Below are positions 61,501 to 64,000 of a DNA stretch of 64,000 nucleotides, in pieces. Origin of the DNA: Azolla caroliniana. Taxonomy: Eukaryota > Polypodiophyta. The notes under the pieces were generated by a model. That model ran no database searches, had not been told where the DNA came from, and saw only the letters and a program-made list of their open reading frames with translations. The stretch's first letter is position 1. The number at the start of each line of letters is the position of its first letter. Position numbers and translations under genes: made by a program. Location of the stretch: positions 4,774,001 through 4,838,000 of the forward strand of contig JBHGNT010000001.1 of assembly GCA_043228905.1 (NCBI GenBank). The letters are read 5' to 3'.

Positions 61501-62249
61501 ATGAGAGGGAGCGAACTTGCAAAAGCAATGGCGGTGGCAGTACACCACCTGGTTAGCGCTCGCAAGGGCGCGAGTGCCCTCGACAAGGCCATAGAAGCAA
61601 TGGTCGACAAGATAGGCCGGTTCAGTGGGAAAGACACCATGAGTTACTTAGAGGCCTACAAATCTTAAATGCAGATGAGGAATATACCCGACGATAGACA
61701 ACTGACAGGATTTCCCCGGGTCGTGACACCACACATCCATATGGAGATGGCTGAAATACAAGCGGGTTGACGTGATTGGGCGGAATTCGCGGAGGAAGTT
61801 CTTGAAAGATACAGCTACAACGACTTGGTCCAACTATCGAGAAAGGACTTTATGGATTGGGTCAACAACCCCGACAAGGGTCAGAACGCTTCGGCACTCC
61901 TCCAGGAGTTCGAGTCACGGTTCGCGCGGCTCTCTTGATTGGACCGAATTGAGCTCAAAACGAGCAAAGTCCTATTTTTCGTTACGTCGTTTGACTTGTG
62001 CGTCCGAGAAAGCGTGGGTCTTCTTCTTGAAACCAACCGCAGTCTCATGACTGACTAGGCGACCGTCAAAGAAGTATGCAACAGGATTAACAAACGCCGA
62101 GATTGGAAAGAGAAGGGGTCCTCGCCTACTGGACCAGCTGTCAAAACTAGAGCCGAGCCGACACCGACCTGAATGGAAGAAACGAGGAGGTGGCTTGAGC
62201 TAGGCCCACCCCCGGCAAACGAAGTCGTGAGATCTGCAGGCGGCGCATG
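61501..62249 (+). pseudogene. G2 Gag, decayed
   Basis: ATG at 61501 begins MRGSELAKAMAVAVHHLVSAR, clearly the same Gag family as G1 (MRGSDLAEAMASAVDRIVSAR). DWVNNPDKGQNASALLQEFESRFARLS follows. At least four stops break it; one, in ...QAG*RDWAEF, could be a CGA-to-TGA change. It ends abruptly where copia RT begins. Confidence 0.85.
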
Positions 62250-63560
62250 ACTTCTGTGCGCACTCGCAATGGCGAAAACGTGGCACCTCCACCAAATGCA
62301 CGTTAAGAACACCTTTCTTCAAGGCGAATTAGAAGAGGAAGTGTACATGGTACAACCAATTGACTTCGAATTGCGTACTCATCCGAAAGTCGTGTGCTGA
62401 CTCAAGAAGCCACTCTATGTCCTCAGGCAAGCACCACGTGCTTGGCATTCGAAGATTACGCAATATCTTCATCAAAATGGATTTCGAATGTCGAAATCCG
62501 ACAACTCCCTCTACGTATGAAACGACTCTAGAAACTCGATTGTCATCATCTTATACGTGGATGATCTAGTTATTGAAGGTGAGCATTTAGTTGACATCAA
62601 CAAGGTGAGGTCCCTCCTCTCCAACAAATTCAAGATGACAGACATGAAGGAGCTTCATTGCTTCCTAGGCATCATGATATCTCAACGGCATTACATCCTC
62701 AACTTGTTATACATGTTCAGGATGACTGAGTGTAAATCTGTGGCAACCCCTCTCGATCGAAACCTGAAACTAGACGCTGACTCCAGCACAGATGAGTGCG
62801 AGCCGACTCAATATCGTGGACTGATCGGGAGCCTCATCTATCTCACAATCACTTGACCCGATCTCAACTATCCGGTTGGCTTCCTTAGCCAATTCATGCA
62901 AACTCCACGAGATATCCATTTCAATTGCGCTAAGCGAGTATTATGATACGTGAGCGATACAATGGATTACGACATTCTCTACGCATCGGCCACACCAATT
63001 ATACTCGAAGGGTACATGGATGCCGACTAGGCCGGCTACAGAGCTGATCGACGATTCACCTCCGGATTTGTCTTCTCGCTCGGTAGCGGAGGAATATCTT
63101 GGAGTAGTAAGAAGCAACCTACCGTCACACTTCCAAGTACGGAGGCCGAATACAGGGGCGCACCCCTAGTTGTATGTGAAGCCTTATGGCTCAAGATGAT
63201 TTTGAAAGATCTGGGTGTTCCCATCAAGGATCTGATTCCCATTTACTACGACAACATGAGCAGTATATATCTGGCTTGGAACCCGGTGTTGCACGCATGC
63301 ACAAAGCATATCGAAGTGCACTACCACTTCATTCAAGAGCATGTTCGGGCTAGAGATGTCGATCTTCTACACATCAACACAAATCTTCAGACAACTGACA
63401 TCTTCACCAAGGCCCTAGGAGCTAACAAGCTTCGGTAATTCACGTCAGACCTTGGATTGACGATGCCTGACTTGCCAAGCTTGAGGGGGAGTACAAGCGA
63501 AAACCAGATACCAGCCGAAGCGGACATCAATCGAAAGGAACCGACCTGAGTTGAGCTTGA
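62250..63560 (+). pseudogene. Ty1/copia RT C-terminal half and RNase H (element C1)
   Basis: Reads [30 protein letters not shown], the catalytic YVDD in IVIILYVDDLVI (about 62540-62575), MTDMKELHCFLGI, then RNase [63 protein letters not shown] and DIFTKAL. Five or more stops are present. The copia gag-to-RNase H order across the nest matches one element that has been split. The end is followed by a polypurine tract. Confidence 0.9.
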
Positions 63561-63567
63561 AGGGGTG
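63557..63567 (+). promoter_or_regulatory. C1 polypurine tract
   Basis: TTGAAGGGGTG precedes the LTR start TGTTGAGA. A second, more usual copia tract (GCTTGAGGGGGAGT) lies about 80 bp upstream near 63478, in the RNase H C-terminal extension. Confidence 0.6.
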
Positions 63568-64000
63568 TGTTGAGAATCAAGCTCAACATAGTGCAATGTG
63601 TGAACACACCTTTTGAGAATCTATGATTACTCAAAGGTCAAGAGGCACACCACTACTCTCTACACATTAACTATGTGTCATAGAATCATATTCTATGACA
63701 CATAACTAATGAGTTACATATTCCCCATGACTATGAGTCTTCACATTCCCCAAGAGAGAGTGGTTGTTGTAGTTAGTTAACTATATATAAAGCAACCTCC
63801 TCATACTTCATATCAAGTTGGTTGTGACTTCTTGTAATGCTACATTTTGTATTTCATATTCTACTTGTGAATATACATCTTCTTCTTCTTCAGTATTCTA
63901 TTTCCATTCTATCTAATCTACCTTGTGTTTTCTCTTCTCTCATATCTTTTCTCTCATACATAAACACATAACACACATCTCTTACTGCTAAACAAGAATT
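63568..64000 (+). repeat. C1 copia 3' LTR, open at window end
   Basis: Starts TGTTGAGAATCAAGCTCAACA, a typical copia LTR head with an internal inverted repeat. TATATATAAAG near 63783-63793 is the likely TATA box. The right end was not found, so the LTR probably extends beyond the window. No 5' copy was seen. Confidence 0.75.

Overview
The window is nuclear DNA from a land plant, most likely a flowering plant. The genes have GT-AG introns and belong to plant families: a plant-type F1F0-ATPase inhibitor, an ATR3 diflavin reductase, a BAHD acyltransferase and a DUF863 protein. The intergenic DNA is AT-rich and full of microsatellites, SINE and LINE remnants and LTR retrotransposons. No CRISPR array, rRNA or functional tRNA was seen.

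Layout. Positions 1-31 kb carry four genes whose exons I could join with intact phase: an IF1-like mitochondrial ATPase inhibitor (minus, 1207-6914, 3 coding exons, 117 aa, one 5.1 kb intron holding an old LINE piece); a complete NADPH-dependent diflavin reductase of the cytosolic Fe-S assembly pathway (plus, 9935-17332, 12 exons, 631 aa); a BAHD acyltransferase (minus, 18941-21299, 2 exons, 484 aa); and a DUF863 protein (minus, 25546-29310, 3 exons, 1088 aa) with an unusual 26-residue tandem repeat near its N-terminus. The first two genes are divergent, about 3 kb apart, with a 234-bp tandem repeat and a tRNA-derived SINE between them. Positions 31-42 kb are AT-rich and gene-poor.

Positions 42-64 kb are a nest of retroelements. 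LINE 3' ends (42.4-45.4 kb) are followed by a Ty1/copia element (gag at 45.4 kb, gag C-terminus and protease at 53.4 kb, second half of RT plus RNase H at 62.3 kb, 3' LTR from 63568). This copia is interrupted by a GC-rich Ty3/gypsy element (G1, 45697-53412; LTRs differ at about 25 of 616 positions), by a pair of LTR units in inverted orientation (A and B, 54458-60678), and by a fragment of a second gypsy of the G1 gag family (G2, 60679-62249). The first half of a copia RT lies on the minus strand inside unit B, and the second half lies on the plus strand after G2, so an inversion probably took place.

The four host genes serve separate functions (mitochondrial ATPase control, Fe-S cluster electron supply, acyl transfer, and an unknown DUF863 role). 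Nothing suggests that they form a cluster. The most unusual material is the retroelement nest, where several LTRs with unrelated bodies share the same terminus, primer-binding site and polypurine tract, and the repeat expansion in the DUF863 protein.
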